Assembly: GCA_030765725.1 (NCBI GenBank)
Contig: JAVCDF010000006.1
Span: forward strand, 62,001-126,000
Direction of reading: 5' to 3'
Origin: Candidatus Chlorobium antarcticum
GTDB taxonomy: Bacteria; Bacteroidota; Chlorobiia; Chlorobiales; Chlorobiaceae
Length of the DNA: 64,000 nt
Shown one piece after another: positions 1 through 9,567 of the stretch. The notes beneath the pieces are model-generated. The model ran no database searches. It saw nothing but the letters and a program-made list of their open reading frames with translations, and was not told the DNA's origin. The position numbers and the translations under genes are program-made. The first letter of the stretch is position 1. The number at the start of each line of letters is the position of its first letter.

Positions 1-538
1 TGAACTCGTTGTAAACCACAATGACTCGATCTACCTCACCCTTGAGGTACATGGACGATGCTGTTTCAGCAATCTCCTGGGCGGTGGAAAAATCAAGGTT
101 CTGGAATACAGAAGGATACCCTTTCAGGATGCTGTATCCGCGTTTGCGGAAAAAGTCGAAACCACGGGTTCCTGCGCAAATCATGCTGAGCTTGCCCGCG
201 GCATTCAATTCACCGTACTCTTCATTGATTGCTTTCTGGGCAACCTTGATGATGTTGGTGTTGAAGCCACCGCAAAGCCCCCTGTCAGAGGTAATCAGAA
301 TCACCAGTGCACCACGGACCCCAGAGCGCCCGGAAAGCATTGGATTTTCTGAAGTATCAACCTTTGAAGAAAGCGATCCGAGCATTTCGCTGAGCTTTGC
401 GGCATAGGGGCGGGCCATGATTGCCCTCTCCTGTGCCCGCCTCAGCTTGGCAGCGGCAACCATTTTCATGGCCTTGGTCACCTGCTGCGTGGAAGTCACA
501 CCCTTGATTCGAACTCGTATATCCTTTAATGTAGGCAT
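1..538 (-). CDS. atpG: ATP synthase F1 gamma subunit (3' end outside window)
   Basis: Central rotor-stalk subunit of F1Fo ATP synthase. It couples proton flow through Fo to catalysis in the alpha3beta3 head on the cytoplasmic face of the membrane. The reverse strand reads [20 protein letters not shown] at the N-terminus, the typical gamma start helix, followed by [15 protein letters not shown] and later [12 protein letters not shown], the conserved gamma motif. About 179 codons are visible and the C-terminal part lies beyond base 1. The ATG at 538 is chosen because the family begins at this residue. It follows atpA by about 50 bp on the same strand, so an atpA-atpG operon is likely. Confidence 0.96.
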   Translation of the reverse strand, partial: MPTLKDIRVRIKGVTSTQQVTKAMKMVAAAKLRRAQERAIMARPYAAKLSEMLGSLSSKVDTSENPMLSGRSGVRGALVILITSDRGLCGGFNTNIIKVAQKAINEEYGELNAAGKLSMICAGTRGFDFFRKRGYSILKGYPSVFQNLDFSTAQEIAETASSMYLKGEVDRVIVVYNEF

Positions 539-588
539 GTAGTACGGGTCGTTAATGAATTATCGTAAATACCCCTGCACCCGAAAAA

Positions 589-2169
589 TCAGGCCTTTAC
601 CTTCTCATTGAAGGTGGGAATGAATTTGGCCGCGGCCTCTTTCAGTCCGTTTACCGTATCCGGCTCGAGCGATCCCTTCTCCACAATGGATTTCAGGATT
701 TCAGGATGCTTCAATTCAAGCATGGCAAGGAACTCCGCTTCAAACTTCCTGATGTGGTCAACGGCAACAGCGTCAAGAAGACCCTGAGTACCAAGGAAGA
801 TGATGGCAACCTGCTTTTCAACAGGCATCGGAATGTACTGGCCCTGTTTGAGGATTTCAACCAGGCGGGCACCGCGGTCAAGCTGCGCCTTGGTGGTTTT
901 GTCGAGATCGGAACCAAATTTGGAGAAGGCTTCAAGCTCACGGAACTGCGCAAGATCGAGACGCAGGGTACCGGCAACTTTTTTCATTGCCTTGATCTGA
1001 GCCGCACCGCCAACACGCGATACCGAAATGCCGACATTGATTGCAGGACGCTGGCCGCTGTTGAAAAGGTTCGACTCAAGAAAAATCTGACCATCGGTGA
1101 TGGAAATCACATTGGTCGGAATATATGCCGACACATCGCCCGCCTGAGTCTCAATGATCGGGAGCGCCGTGAGGCTTCCGCCGGCCTTGACCATAGGCTT
1201 GAGATCCTCGGGAAGATCGTTCATTTTTTTGGCGACTTCAATGTCGTCCGTGATCTTTGCGGCTCTTTCAAGCAGACGGGAATGTAGGAAGAACACATCG
1301 CCAGGGTAGGCTTCGCGTCCCGGCGGACGGCGGAGCAGGAGAGAGAGCTGACGGTAGGCTACAGCCTGTTTAGAAAGATCGTCATAAATGACCAGCGCGT
1401 GACGGCCGGTATCACGGAAATATTCTCCAAGGGCGGCACCTGAAAACGGAGCAATGAACTGCAGCGGCGCAGGATCGGAAGCGGTTGCAGAAATGACTGT
1501 GGTGTACTCCATTGCACCGTGCTTCTCAAGGGTGTCGACCACCTGAGCGACAGTTGAGCCTTTCAGGCCAATGGCAACATAGATACAGTATACCCCTTTG
1601 CCTTTCTGGTTGATGATTGTGTCGAGCGCAACAGCGGTTTTGCCTGTCTGGCGGTCACCGATGATGAGCTCACGCTGACCACGGCCAATCGGAATCATTG
1701 AGTCAATTGCCTTGAGGCCGGTCTGAAGCGGTTCGTGTACCGATTTGCGGTAAATGACACCGGGAGCCCTGCGCTCAAGAGGAAGGCGGATGCTGGTTTC
1801 AATGGAACCCTTGCCGTCAATGGGCTCGCCGAGAGGGTCGATAACCCTGCCGAGCATCGCCTCGCCAACCGGAATAGAGGCAAGAATGCCTGTCCGTCTT
1901 ACAGTATCGCCCTCTTTCACGGCATTCGAAGCGCCGAACATAACAGCGCCAACATTGTCTTCTTCAAGGTTCAGGGCCATACCCATAATGTTGTGGGGGA
2001 ACTCCAGCAGTTCGCCTGCAGCTGCTTTTAACAACCCGTACACACGGGCTATACCGTCACCAACCTGCAGCACGGTTCCCACATCATAAACTTCCGCTTC
2101 GGACTCAAAGCCGGCAAGCTGCTTGCGAAGTATGGATGAAACTTCATCAGGCCTGACTGTTGTAGACAT
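589..2169 (-). CDS. atpA: ATP synthase F1 alpha subunit
   Basis: Non-catalytic nucleotide-binding subunit of the F1 head. The 526-residue product has the normal length for the family. It contains the Walker A motif [13 protein letters not shown], a [12 protein letters not shown] segment and [20 protein letters not shown], all hallmarks of AtpA. The N-terminal segment [12 protein letters not shown] is the helix that contacts the delta subunit. It is transcribed leftward into atpG. The 210-bp gap to the divergent thrB presumably carries the promoters of both units. Long reading frames antisense to this gene are composition artefacts. Confidence 0.98.
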   Translation of the reverse strand: MSTTVRPDEVSSILRKQLAGFESEAEVYDVGTVLQVGDGIARVYGLLKAAAGELLEFPHNIMGMALNLEEDNVGAVMFGASNAVKEGDTVRRTGILASIPVGEAMLGRVIDPLGEPIDGKGSIETSIRLPLERRAPGVIYRKSVHEPLQTGLKAIDSMIPIGRGQRELIIGDRQTGKTAVALDTIINQKGKGVYCIYVAIGLKGSTVAQVVDTLEKHGAMEYTTVISATASDPAPLQFIAPFSGAALGEYFRDTGRHALVIYDDLSKQAVAYRQLSLLLRRPPGREAYPGDVFFLHSRLLERAAKITDDIEVAKKMNDLPEDLKPMVKAGGSLTALPIIETQAGDVSAYIPTNVISITDGQIFLESNLFNSGQRPAINVGISVSRVGGAAQIKAMKKVAGTLRLDLAQFRELEAFSKFGSDLDKTTKAQLDRGARLVEILKQGQYIPMPVEKQVAIIFLGTQGLLDAVAVDHIRKFEAEFLAMLELKHPEILKSIVEKGSLEPDTVNGLKEAAAKFIPTFNEKVKA

Positions 2170-2380
2170 ATGTTATTCCGCTTGGTATGTTAAGAAAAGA
2201 GAAAGATTCTGCTTACCTTCTTTGAAATCAGGCGGGGGCTCTTACCTTTCCGAAAATAAAAGCCAAATTTAACGAAAAGCTTTTAGTTATTCAAGCACTC
2301 TCTCTCAATTGGGCAGCTAAGTTTTTCCACAGTCCTAGCGGGCTTGCAACTGCAGGAATTCTGCATCTCTCGAATACGGT

Positions 2381-3343
2381 ATGAAAACAGTCAGGGGATT
2401 CGCCTCAGCAACCGTCGGAAATGTGGCCTGCGGTTTTGATGTACTCGGTTTTGCCATTACAGAGCCGGGAGATGAGGTCATCCTCACCCGTTCAGAGCGC
2501 AAACACACGGGATGCCCCGTCACCATATCATCCATTTCGGGCGATGGTGGCAAACTGCCGCTCGACCCCCGGAAAAACACTTCGAGCTTCGTTGTCCTGA
2601 AATTTCTTGAGTACATCCGTACCCACAAGGAGCAGGACTGCACAGGGCATATTTCACTTGAGCTAAAAAAACACCTGCCGCTCAGCAGCGGAATGGGAAG
2701 CAGTGCCGCCAGTGCCGCCGCCGCACTTGCTGCAGCCAATGAACTTCTGGGACGGCCCTGCACCAAAATGGAGCTGGTACACTTCGCAATTGAAGGGGAA
2801 CGGGTCGCTTGCGGCTCAGCCCATGCCGACAATGCCGCTCCGGCAATTCTGGGCAACTTCGTTCTCATCAGAAGCTACAACCCGCTGGACCTCATTGTCA
2901 TTCCTCCGCCCGAAAGGCTCTTCTGCTCGCTGGTTCACCCGCATACTGAACTGAGAACCTCGTTTGCCCGCTCAGTACTGCCGACCGACATCACCCTGAA
3001 GGACGCAACGCGCCAATGGGGCAATGTAGGAGCACTGGTTGCCGGACTGCTCACTTCCGATTACGACCTTGTCGGCCGCTCGCTGGTTGATGTGGTGGCC
3101 GAACCAAAACGGGCCCCGCTTATCCCCGGGTTTGCAGATGTCAAAGAGGCCGCGCTCCAGGCCGGCGCACTTGGCTGCAGCATTGCCGGCTCCGGCCCCT
3201 CCATCTTCGCCTTTTCCGACTCCCGCGACACGGCCACCTCGGTCGGCAAAGCCATGCAGCAGGCTTTTCTCGCCTCCAAAAAGCCCCTCAAATCGGACAT
3301 GTGGGTGTCGCCGATATGCAGGGAAGGGGCTCGAATCCTCTGA
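2381..3343 (+). CDS. thrB: Homoserine kinase
   Basis: Phosphorylates homoserine to O-phosphohomoserine in threonine biosynthesis. It is a cytoplasmic GHMP-superfamily kinase. The protein has 320 residues, with an N-terminal ASATVGNVACGFDVLGFA motif and the GHMP glycine-rich ATP loop LPLSSGMGSSAASAAAAL near residue 105. A C-terminal GCSIAGSGPSIFAF segment matches the third GHMP motif. It lies 32 bp upstream of thrC, forming a thrB-thrC pair. No obvious Shine-Dalgarno precedes the ATG, but the start fits the family N-terminus. Confidence 0.96.
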   Translation: MKTVRGFASATVGNVACGFDVLGFAITEPGDEVILTRSERKHTGCPVTISSISGDGGKLPLDPRKNTSSFVVLKFLEYIRTHKEQDCTGHISLELKKHLPLSSGMGSSAASAAAALAAANELLGRPCTKMELVHFAIEGERVACGSAHADNAAPAILGNFVLIRSYNPLDLIVIPPPERLFCSLVHPHTELRTSFARSVLPTDITLKDATRQWGNVGALVAGLLTSDYDLVGRSLVDVVAEPKRAPLIPGFADVKEAALQAGALGCSIAGSGPSIFAFSDSRDTATSVGKAMQQAFLASKKPLKSDMWVSPICREGARIL

Positions 3344-3375
3344 AACGCTCCAATATCTGAACTTATTACCTGTCA

Positions 3376-4689
3376 ATGATATACTTCAGCACCAGCAAAT
3401 CTTCTACGCCGGTCTCCATAAAACGGGCCACCCTTGAGGGACTGGCCCCTGACGGCGGCCTCTATGTTCCCTCCCAAATCCCGACATTTTCACCTGGCGA
3501 GCTTTCGCTTCTTGAAGGGGCCCGTTTCAGCGATATTGCTCTGGCCATCGCAAAAAAATTCATCGGGGGGGAAATCTCCCCCATTGTGCTGCAGGATCTG
3601 GTTACTGCCTGTTACGATTTTCCCACTCCCATCGTGTCTCTTGACGAGTCAACCTTTGTTGAAGAGCTCTTCCATGGCCCAACTTTGGCGTTCAAGGATT
3701 ACGGCGCCCGCTTTCTCGGCCGCCTGACAGGCCAGTTCGCCGCCGAGGACCACCGCCTGATTACCGTGCTTGTGGCAACTTCTGGCGATACCGGCAGCGC
3801 TGTGGCATCGGGCTTTCACGGAATTCCCAATACCCGCGTTGTCATTCTTTACCCTTCAGGCAAGGTGAGCCGGCTTCAGGAGCAGCAGCTCACAACTGCC
3901 GGCGGCAATGTGCATGCCCTTGAAGTACGGGGCGACTTTGACGACTGCCAGAGGCTGGTCAAAGAGGCATTCGTTGACCCTGAACTCAGAAAGCGCCACA
4001 CATTAACCTCCGCAAACTCCATCAACATTGCCCGCCTCATCCCCCAGTCGTTCTACTACGCATGGGCAACGCTTGAGCTGAAAAGGGCGCACGGACTTGA
4101 AAACCCCGTTTTCTCCGTACCAAGCGGCAACTACGGAAACCTCACGGCCGGCGTGCTGGCAAAGAGGATGGGATTCCCTATTGGCCACTTCATAGCCGCC
4201 TCCAACGCAAACGACAGCGTCACCCGCTATCTTGAAGAAGGACGCTACGAGCCGCGCCCAACGAAAAGAACCCTGTCAACTGCCATGGATGTAGGCAACC
4301 CGAGCAACTTCGCCCGACTCCGCCATTTCTACGGTGAAAGCCGTGAGGCCATGGCTGCCGACATTACAGGAATCAGCGTCACCGATGAGGAGACAATAGA
4401 AACAATCCGCAAGGCGAGAGAACGGTTTGGTTATCTCATGGATCCCCATACTGCAGTTGGTTGCCGCGCCCTTGAAAAGTACCGGGAAAGCACCCGAAGC
4501 AGCAGCCCCGGTGTTGTGCTCTCCACTGCGCACCCGGCAAAATTCCTTGAGGCAATTACAGGAGCCCTTCAGGAGGAGGTTGAGGTTCCCGAGAGGCTCA
4601 GCTGCCTGCTCAGCCTCCAAAAAGAGGCAACCCTCATAAACCCTGACTTCCAGGAACTCTCACTGTTCCTCAATGGGCTTGACAACTGA
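3376..4689 (+). CDS. thrC: Threonine synthase
   Basis: PLP-dependent enzyme that converts O-phosphohomoserine to threonine, the step after ThrB. The 437-residue protein starts MIYFSTSKSSTPVS and has GPTLAFKDYGARFLG, which contains the PLP-binding lysine. The phosphate-binding loops ATSGDTGSAVASGF and SVPSGNYGNLTAG are clear. This is the longer threonine synthase type found in Enterobacteria and Bacteroidetes/Chlorobi. plsC follows after 3 bp, so thrB-thrC-plsC are probably cotranscribed. Confidence 0.96.
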   Translation: MIYFSTSKSSTPVSIKRATLEGLAPDGGLYVPSQIPTFSPGELSLLEGARFSDIALAIAKKFIGGEISPIVLQDLVTACYDFPTPIVSLDESTFVEELFHGPTLAFKDYGARFLGRLTGQFAAEDHRLITVLVATSGDTGSAVASGFHGIPNTRVVILYPSGKVSRLQEQQLTTAGGNVHALEVRGDFDDCQRLVKEAFVDPELRKRHTLTSANSINIARLIPQSFYYAWATLELKRAHGLENPVFSVPSGNYGNLTAGVLAKRMGFPIGHFIAASNANDSVTRYLEEGRYEPRPTKRTLSTAMDVGNPSNFARLRHFYGESREAMAADITGISVTDEETIETIRKARERFGYLMDPHTAVGCRALEKYRESTRSSSPGVVLSTAHPAKFLEAITGALQEEVEVPERLSCLLSLQKEATLINPDFQELSLFLNGLDN

Positions 4690-4692
4690 ACC

Positions 4693-5385
4693 ATGAATGT
4701 AAGAACCCTCCTTTTCTTCCTGATTCTCATTCCAATCATGTTCCTTGGTTTGATTGCAGGGCTCATACTCAATGCAATTGATGGTACCGGCGACCGTTTC
4801 CATAAAATCGCCATTCTGTGGGGCAGGTTCAGCGCATGGGTGTTCGGTATAGAAGTAACGAAGGAAGGCGAAGAGAACTACCGCCCTGGAGGAAGCTATC
4901 TGGTGGTAAGCAACCATGCCGGCATGGCTGACATACCACTTCTTTTAGGGTGGATGAATCTCAATCTGCGGTTCGTAGCAAAAGAGGAGCTGGGGAAAAT
5001 ACCGCTCCTGGGATGGGCGCTCAAAAGCGGCGGGTATGTTATGATAAAGCGGGGGCAAAACCGGGAAGCACTCAAAAGCCTGCTGGCAGCGGCAGAAGTA
5101 ATTAAAAGCGGACGGTCGGTGCACATCTTCCCAGAGGGAACCCGCTCGGAAACGGGCGAACTCCTCCCCTTCAAACGGGGAGCCTTTCTGGTTGCCAAGA
5201 AAGCTGACGCAGAGATTCTGCCCGTCACAATCGTAGGCAGCCACCTCATCACCCCGAAAAAAAGCCTCGCCATCAATAAGGGAAAAGTCCGTATCATTAT
5301 CGGAAAACCCCTCCGCACCTCCGACTTCCCCGATGTGGAATCCCTCATGGAGGCCACACGAAGCATAATAGAAGCAAACATGTAG
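4693..5385 (+). CDS. plsC: 1-acyl-sn-glycerol-3-phosphate acyltransferase
   Basis: Acylates lysophosphatidic acid to phosphatidic acid at the inner membrane. The protein has 230 residues. A hydrophobic N-terminal segment (LLFFLILIPIMFLGLIAGLI) is a membrane anchor. The acyltransferase motif I is VVSNHAGMADI, a variant of the common NHxxxxD in which His and Asp are kept (H-A-G-M-A-D). Motif III is the FPEGTRSETGELLPFKRGAF segment. It is directly downstream of thrC and convergent with ribH. The family is broad, so acylation of another lysolipid cannot be excluded. Confidence 0.9.
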   Translation: MNVRTLLFFLILIPIMFLGLIAGLILNAIDGTGDRFHKIAILWGRFSAWVFGIEVTKEGEENYRPGGSYLVVSNHAGMADIPLLLGWMNLNLRFVAKEELGKIPLLGWALKSGGYVMIKRGQNREALKSLLAAAEVIKSGRSVHIFPEGTRSETGELLPFKRGAFLVAKKADAEILPVTIVGSHLITPKKSLAINKGKVRIIIGKPLRTSDFPDVESLMEATRSIIEANM

Positions 5386-5401
5386 AGAGACGATCCCTAT
5401 G

Positions 5402-5869
5402 CTACATGGCGCGGTAGAGGTTGATCATCTCTATGGCGGTCAGTGCTGCGTCGAAGCCTTTGTTACCTGCTTTGGTTCCTGCGCGCTCAATAGCCTGCTC
5501 AATGTTCTCTGTGGTCAGCACGCCAAATGCGATGGGGATGCCGGTTTCAAGCGCAGCCTGCGCAATTCCTTTGGTAGCCTCAGCAGCAATCACATCAAAA
5601 TGGGGAGTTGAGCCGCGGATAATTGCTCCAAGAGTGACAACAGCGTCATACTTCCCGGTAAGAGCAACCTTCTTGGCTACCATCGGCAGCTCAAATGCTC
5701 CGGGGCAGCGATAGATAGCAATGTTCTCTTCCGAACCACCATGGCGGCGGATGCAGTCAAGAGCTCCTTCAACAAGTTTCTGACCGATGAAGTCGTTGAA
5801 ACGCGACACAACAAGGGCTATACGGGCATCCTGAGCACCGAGGTCTCCTTCAATCTGTTTGATCTGCAT
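5402..5869 (-). CDS. ribH: 6,7-dimethyl-8-ribityllumazine synthase
   Basis: Penultimate enzyme of riboflavin synthesis. It condenses 5-amino-6-ribitylaminouracil with dihydroxybutanone phosphate. The 155-residue form starting [13 protein letters not shown] is preferred because RibH proteins are about 155 residues. An upstream in-frame extension (20 residues, proline-rich) looks non-coding. Motifs are [24 protein letters not shown], and [20 protein letters not shown] with the catalytic histidine region, then [16 protein letters not shown]. It lies downstream of gmhA on the same strand. Confidence 0.96.
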   Translation of the reverse strand: MQIKQIEGDLGAQDARIALVVSRFNDFIGQKLVEGALDCIRRHGGSEENIAIYRCPGAFELPMVAKKVALTGKYDAVVTLGAIIRGSTPHFDVIAAEATKGIAQAALETGIPIAFGVLTTENIEQAIERAGTKAGNKGFDAALTAIEMINLYRAM

Positions 5870-5888
5870 TGGGAATGAATGTTTATGA

Positions 5889-6530
5889 TTATAGGGAGGG
5901 GGGGCAGTAACCGAGCATCCTCTCCACAAGGTCTATGATGACATGGCCGATGGCAATATGGCACTCCTGCACCCGGTCGGCCGAGCCGGAATGCGGCACA
6001 ATAATCTCAATATCTGCTTTGCCTTTCATGGCACCGCCCTCACCACCAAGCAAGGCGAGAGTGTTCATTGCGCGGGCCCGGGCAGCATCAAAAGCGTTCA
6101 GTACGCTCTGGCTGTTGCCGCTTGTGCTGATGCCCACAAGGAGGTCGCCGCTGTGGCCATAAGCCTCAACAAGGCGGGCAAAAACGGCGTCGTAGCCAAG
6201 GTCGTTTGCTCCTGCAGTAAGGGCCATGCTGTCGCTTGAAAGGGCAATTGCCGCCAGTGCAGGACGCTCTACGCTGCTGCGGTAGCGGATAGTCAGTTCG
6301 GTTGCAAGATGCTGCGCATCAGCTGCACTGCCCCCGTTCCCGCAAAAAAGCACCCGTCCTCCCCCGTCAAAAGTTTCAGCCATCAGCCTGGCCATGGCAA
6401 CAATCACCGCGCTGTTTTCACGGGCAACGCGCTCCTTGAGGCGTGCGCTGTAAAGCATGGTATCAAGAACCATCTCCTCATAAGGCGGCCTATCGTCAAG
6501 CCGGCAACCGCACCCGGTTTTTTTTTCCAT
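5889..6530 (-). CDS. gmhA: Sedoheptulose-7-phosphate isomerase
   Basis: Converts sedoheptulose 7-phosphate to D-glycero-manno-heptose 7-phosphate, the first step to the ADP-heptose of lipopolysaccharide core. It is a single SIS domain. The sequence contains the phosphosugar-binding loop [19 protein letters not shown] and the catalytic-site segment [14 protein letters not shown]. At 213 residues it carries a slightly longer N-terminus than E. coli GmhA, with an odd [11 protein letters not shown] stretch that contains two cysteines. The start is taken as the ATG at 6530, although a TTG two codons upstream is possible. It sits just upstream of ribH. Confidence 0.9.
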   Translation of the reverse strand: MEKKTGCGCRLDDRPPYEEMVLDTMLYSARLKERVARENSAVIVAMARLMAETFDGGGRVLFCGNGGSAADAQHLATELTIRYRSSVERPALAAIALSSDSMALTAGANDLGYDAVFARLVEAYGHSGDLLVGISTSGNSQSVLNAFDAARARAMNTLALLGGEGGAMKGKADIEIIVPHSGSADRVQECHIAIGHVIIDLVERMLGYCPPSL

Positions 6531-6634
6531 TACCAATTTCTGTCTTGTCGTTTACAGGCGCTCACCTCCCCCGCCCAACCAAATGTACTCGAAGAATATA
6601 GTGAAAAGATTGCGTGCAAGGAAAGAGCCCCACC

Positions 6635-7459
6635 CTACTCTTCCGGGGGCCGGAGCGCGGTGCCGCAGAAGCGGCAGAAACGGGAATCTTCAGGGTGGGA
6701 GGCCGAGGGGCAGTTGGGGCAGTATGCGCTTTTTCTGCCCTCACGGCGAAGGGCCGACATTTCGGAAGTGACAATGCCTGTAGGGACGGCAATGACGCTG
6801 TAGCCAGTTATCATCAAGAGAGCGGCCAGCACCCTGCCGATGGGGGTCTGGGGAGAAATGTCGCCGTAACCCACCGTTGTTACCGTAACAATGGCCCAGT
6901 AAATTCCCTCAGGAATGCTCCGAAATCCATTCTCCTCACCCTCTATCATATACATAAGACCGCCAACAATGCTCGCCAGCACAAACACGAAAAAAAGAAA
7001 GACAAAAATCTTGCGGGCGGAAGCCGTAATGGAGTCCCTCACGAAGTTTGCCTCTTTGACATACTGCATCAGCTTCAGCAGCCTGAAAATGCGAAGCACC
7101 CTGAAAAAGCGGATCACCAGAAGGTACTGGGTACCGGGAATAAAGAGGCTGAGCCAGGTCGGGAAAATGGAAAGCACATCAATGATGCCAAAAAAACTGC
7201 GCATATAGCGGGGAGCACTCTTTGCAGTGTAGATGCGCAGAAGGTACTCAATGCTGAAAAGGAAGGTGAAAAACCACTCAAGCCGAAGAAAGAGTGGGCC
7301 ATAGAGGGCATGGAGCTCGCCTACGCTGTCCAGCATAACAATGAGCACGCTGCAGGAAATGGCAACAATCAGCGCCAGGTCAAAAGTTTTTGCGGGCTGG
7401 GTATCATAATCAAAAATGATATGCCGGAGCCGCTGCCTCAATGTGGATTGTTCTTTCAT
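6635..7459 (-). CDS. Voltage-sensor-type potassium channel with C-terminal zinc ribbon
   Basis: Six-transmembrane ion channel subunit of 274 residues. An S4-like helix, RFFRVLRIFRLLK near residue 115, places a basic residue at every third position. The pore loop carries the selectivity filter TVTTVGYGDISP near residue 195, diagnostic for K+ channels. After S6 the protein ends in a four-cysteine module (YCPNC then FCRFCG, about 12 residues apart) that looks like a rubredoxin-type zinc ribbon. Function is inferred as a K+ channel; the gating stimulus is unknown. It lies between hemE and gmhA on the same strand. Confidence 0.88.
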   Translation of the reverse strand: MKEQSTLRQRLRHIIFDYDTQPAKTFDLALIVAISCSVLIVMLDSVGELHALYGPLFLRLEWFFTFLFSIEYLLRIYTAKSAPRYMRSFFGIIDVLSIFPTWLSLFIPGTQYLLVIRFFRVLRIFRLLKLMQYVKEANFVRDSITASARKIFVFLFFVFVLASIVGGLMYMIEGEENGFRSIPEGIYWAIVTVTTVGYGDISPQTPIGRVLAALLMITGYSVIAVPTGIVTSEMSALRREGRKSAYCPNCPSASHPEDSRFCRFCGTALRPPEE

Positions 7460-7470
7460 GGCTCTAAAAT

Positions 7471-7508
7471 AAAAACTCCACCCTTCTCTTGGAAGCGGCG
7501 GAGTTTTT
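7471..7508 (-). terminator. Rho-independent terminator downstream of hemE
   Basis: On the minus strand a stem of the type AACTCCGCC / GGTGGAGTT with one mismatch is followed by TTTTATTTT. The outer arms AAAAACTCC (7471-7479) and GGAGTTTTT (7500-7508) are perfectly complementary. It lies about 30 bp beyond the hemE stop and 12 bp before the K+ channel start, so it should insulate hemE from the downstream gene. Confidence 0.7.
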
Positions 7509-7538
7509 TATTGAAATCAGCAGTCAAACGATGCCCCT

Positions 7539-8594
7539 TTAGTGGTACTTGGCACTCTCTTCCTTGACGAACTCAACCAGCAGCTTCAGGTTGGCAGGGT
7601 CAACATCGGGCAGAATACCGTGGCCGAGGTTGAACACATGGCCTGAATTAGCGGTATGCTGTCCGAACTGCTTGAGAATCTTGGCAGCCTCAGCCTTGAT
7701 TTTCTCAGGTGTACCGTAGAGAACCGTCGGATCCATGTTGCCCTGAAGGCAGACGCGGTCGCCGAGGATTGTGCGGGCTTTGGCAATGTCAATGCCCCAG
7801 CCGAGTCCTACAGCATCGCAGCCGATTGCGGCAATCTCATCAAGAATGGTGTTGCAGTCTTTGGAGAAAACAATAACCGGAATATCGGGATATTTGGTCT
7901 TCAGCGCCTGCACATTCTCTTTGATGTAGGGAAGGGCGAACTCGCGGTAGTCGTCCTCGGAGAGGGCGCTTGCCCATGAGTCAAAAATCTGGATAGCATC
8001 GGCTCCGGCCTCAACCTGTGCACAGACATAGTCGGAAATGACGCTTGAAATCTTGCTGAGAAGCATGTGGGCCATTTTGGGCTCACGGAACATCATTTTC
8101 TTGGCAAATGCGTAATTCTTGGAACCGCCGCCTTCCACGGCGTAGGTGAAGAGGGTCCATGCGGCACCGGAGAAACCGATGAGCGGAACGCGGTTGTCAA
8201 GCTCTTTTTTGGTCAGACGGATGGCGTCAAGCACATAGCCAAGTTTGTCGTGAACTTCGGGTACGCTGAGGCGGTCGATATCAACCTGCGAACGGATCGG
8301 GGGGCTGAGTTTTATTCCTTTGGATTCAATAATCTCCACATTCATGCCCATAGCCTCGTTGATGACGAGAATGTCGGAAAAGATGATTGCGGCATCCACA
8401 CCCATCAATTCAACCGGCTGAATGGTTACCTCAGCAGCAAGCTCAGGGGTTTTGCAGAGTGTCAGGAAGTCGGTTTTTTCGCGAATGGCGCGATATTCAG
8501 GAAGATAGCGACCGGCCTGACGCATGACCCAGATAGGCGTTCTGGAGCATGGCTGTCTTTTTAATGCCCGGAGAAAGAGATCGTTTTTGAGCAT
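7539..8594 (-). CDS. hemE: Uroporphyrinogen decarboxylase
   Basis: Decarboxylates uroporphyrinogen III to coproporphyrinogen III, on the route to heme and to the bacteriochlorophylls these organisms need in bulk. The 351-residue product has the signature PIWVMRQAGRYLPEYR near residue 20, GFSGAAWTLFTYAVEGGGS, and GLGWGIDIAKAR, with the expected length for HemE. The ATG at 8594 (MLKNDLFL) is preferred over a TTG three codons upstream. It is transcribed in the same direction as the sdh genes, 107 bp beyond sdhE, with its own terminator downstream. Confidence 0.96.
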   Translation of the reverse strand: MLKNDLFLRALKRQPCSRTPIWVMRQAGRYLPEYRAIREKTDFLTLCKTPELAAEVTIQPVELMGVDAAIIFSDILVINEAMGMNVEIIESKGIKLSPPIRSQVDIDRLSVPEVHDKLGYVLDAIRLTKKELDNRVPLIGFSGAAWTLFTYAVEGGGSKNYAFAKKMMFREPKMAHMLLSKISSVISDYVCAQVEAGADAIQIFDSWASALSEDDYREFALPYIKENVQALKTKYPDIPVIVFSKDCNTILDEIAAIGCDAVGLGWGIDIAKARTILGDRVCLQGNMDPTVLYGTPEKIKAEAAKILKQFGQHTANSGHVFNLGHGILPDVDPANLKLLVEFVKEESAKYH

Positions 8595-8662
8595 GGAGTG
8601 CAAAAGTTTGAATGTTGAACAAAACTGGATTGCCCCTAGAGCAATATGAACACGAAAATGTA

Positions 8663-8688
8663 CGCTTTTTTAACCATTGTTAAAAGCG
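8663..8688. other. Imperfect hairpin between sdhE and hemE
   Basis: CGCTTTTTTAAC and GTTAAAAGCG face each other around a CATT loop, with a two-base bulge. It could be a weak terminator or RNA-end-protecting stem for the sdh transcript on the minus strand. There is no clear T-tract after it. Confidence 0.35.
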
Positions 8689-8701
8689 ACTCGCCCCCCC
8701 T

Positions 8702-9550
8702 TCAGGTAACGATATGGCGCTTGACGCCGAGCTCCTTGGCAGTGTAGCCAAGCGCGAGTCCTACCATTTCAGAAAGGTGCAGCACGGGAATGGAGCTATG
8801 TATATCAGCCTGCTTGAGCGCTTTTGCCTGATAGCCGTCAAGAACAGTATGGCAGAGAGGGCACGGCGTTACAATGAAATCGGCTTTCTCGTCAATTGCC
8901 TCACCGAGAGCTTCGGCGGCAACACTGAGCGACTCTTCTTCGGCCACCAAGAGAGTGTGGAAACCGCAGCATCGGTTCTTGTGCGTATAGGGTATGGTGC
9001 TTCCGCCAAGAGCCACTACAAGCTGATCGAGTGAAGTTGGATCAAGCGGGTCATCTTTTCCCAGAACCGTTGAGGGTCGAAGGATATGGCAGCCATAGAA
9101 CGGCGCAATACGGTACTTGTTGAGCGGAACCTTCACTTTTGACTTGATTGTCTCAAGCCCCACATCTTCAATAAGAACCCAGAGCAGGTGACGCACCTCT
9201 GAGGTACCCCGGTACTCAAGCCCTTCTGCTTTGAGAATTTCATTGACCTCTGCCCGCAGTTCCGCTGAAGCGTCGAGCTTCTTTTTGGCAGTGCGTATGG
9301 TCATTAGGCATGTGTTGCAGGAAACAACGAGGTCTATCCCCATTTTTTCAGCATGCGCAATGTTTCTGGCGTTGACCAATGCAAAATGCTTCGGGCTGAC
9401 ATAGTCAAGGTTACTTCCACCGCAGCATGTGCTTTCGTGGAGATGCACCAACTCAATCCCGAGATCTTTCTCCCAGAGCGATATCGAACGGTCAAGCTCT
9501 TTGGTCATCGACTCGTTGATGCAACTCAGGTAATATGCATATCTCTTCAT
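8702..9550 (-). CDS. Succinate dehydrogenase/fumarate reductase third subunit, HdrB-like (SdhE type)
   Basis: A 282-residue protein with two cysteine-rich CCG domains like heterodisulfide reductase subunit B. The first has ESTCCGGSNLDYVSP plus SCNTCLM. The second has YGCHILRP, NRCCGFHTL and TPCPLCHTVLDG. In archaeal, Campylobacter and Chlorobi enzymes such a subunit replaces the heme-b membrane anchors. It is expected to carry a noncubane [4Fe-4S] cluster and to bind the membrane peripherally. It is the last gene of sdhA-sdhB-sdhE, starting 17 bp after sdhB. The enzyme may act as fumarate reductase in the reductive TCA cycle; direction cannot be read from sequence. Confidence 0.9.
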   Translation of the reverse strand: MKRYAYYLSCINESMTKELDRSISLWEKDLGIELVHLHESTCCGGSNLDYVSPKHFALVNARNIAHAEKMGIDLVVSCNTCLMTIRTAKKKLDASAELRAEVNEILKAEGLEYRGTSEVRHLLWVLIEDVGLETIKSKVKVPLNKYRIAPFYGCHILRPSTVLGKDDPLDPTSLDQLVVALGGSTIPYTHKNRCCGFHTLLVAEEESLSVAAEALGEAIDEKADFIVTPCPLCHTVLDGYQAKALKQADIHSSIPVLHLSEMVGLALGYTAKELGVKRHIVT

Positions 9551-9567
9551 CCGGTACTTCCCCCCAA

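Noticed and set aside
3330-3345. GGCTCGAATCCTC, similar to a tRNA T-arm
   Set aside because: It is the end of thrB; no acceptor, D or anticodon stems can be built around it.
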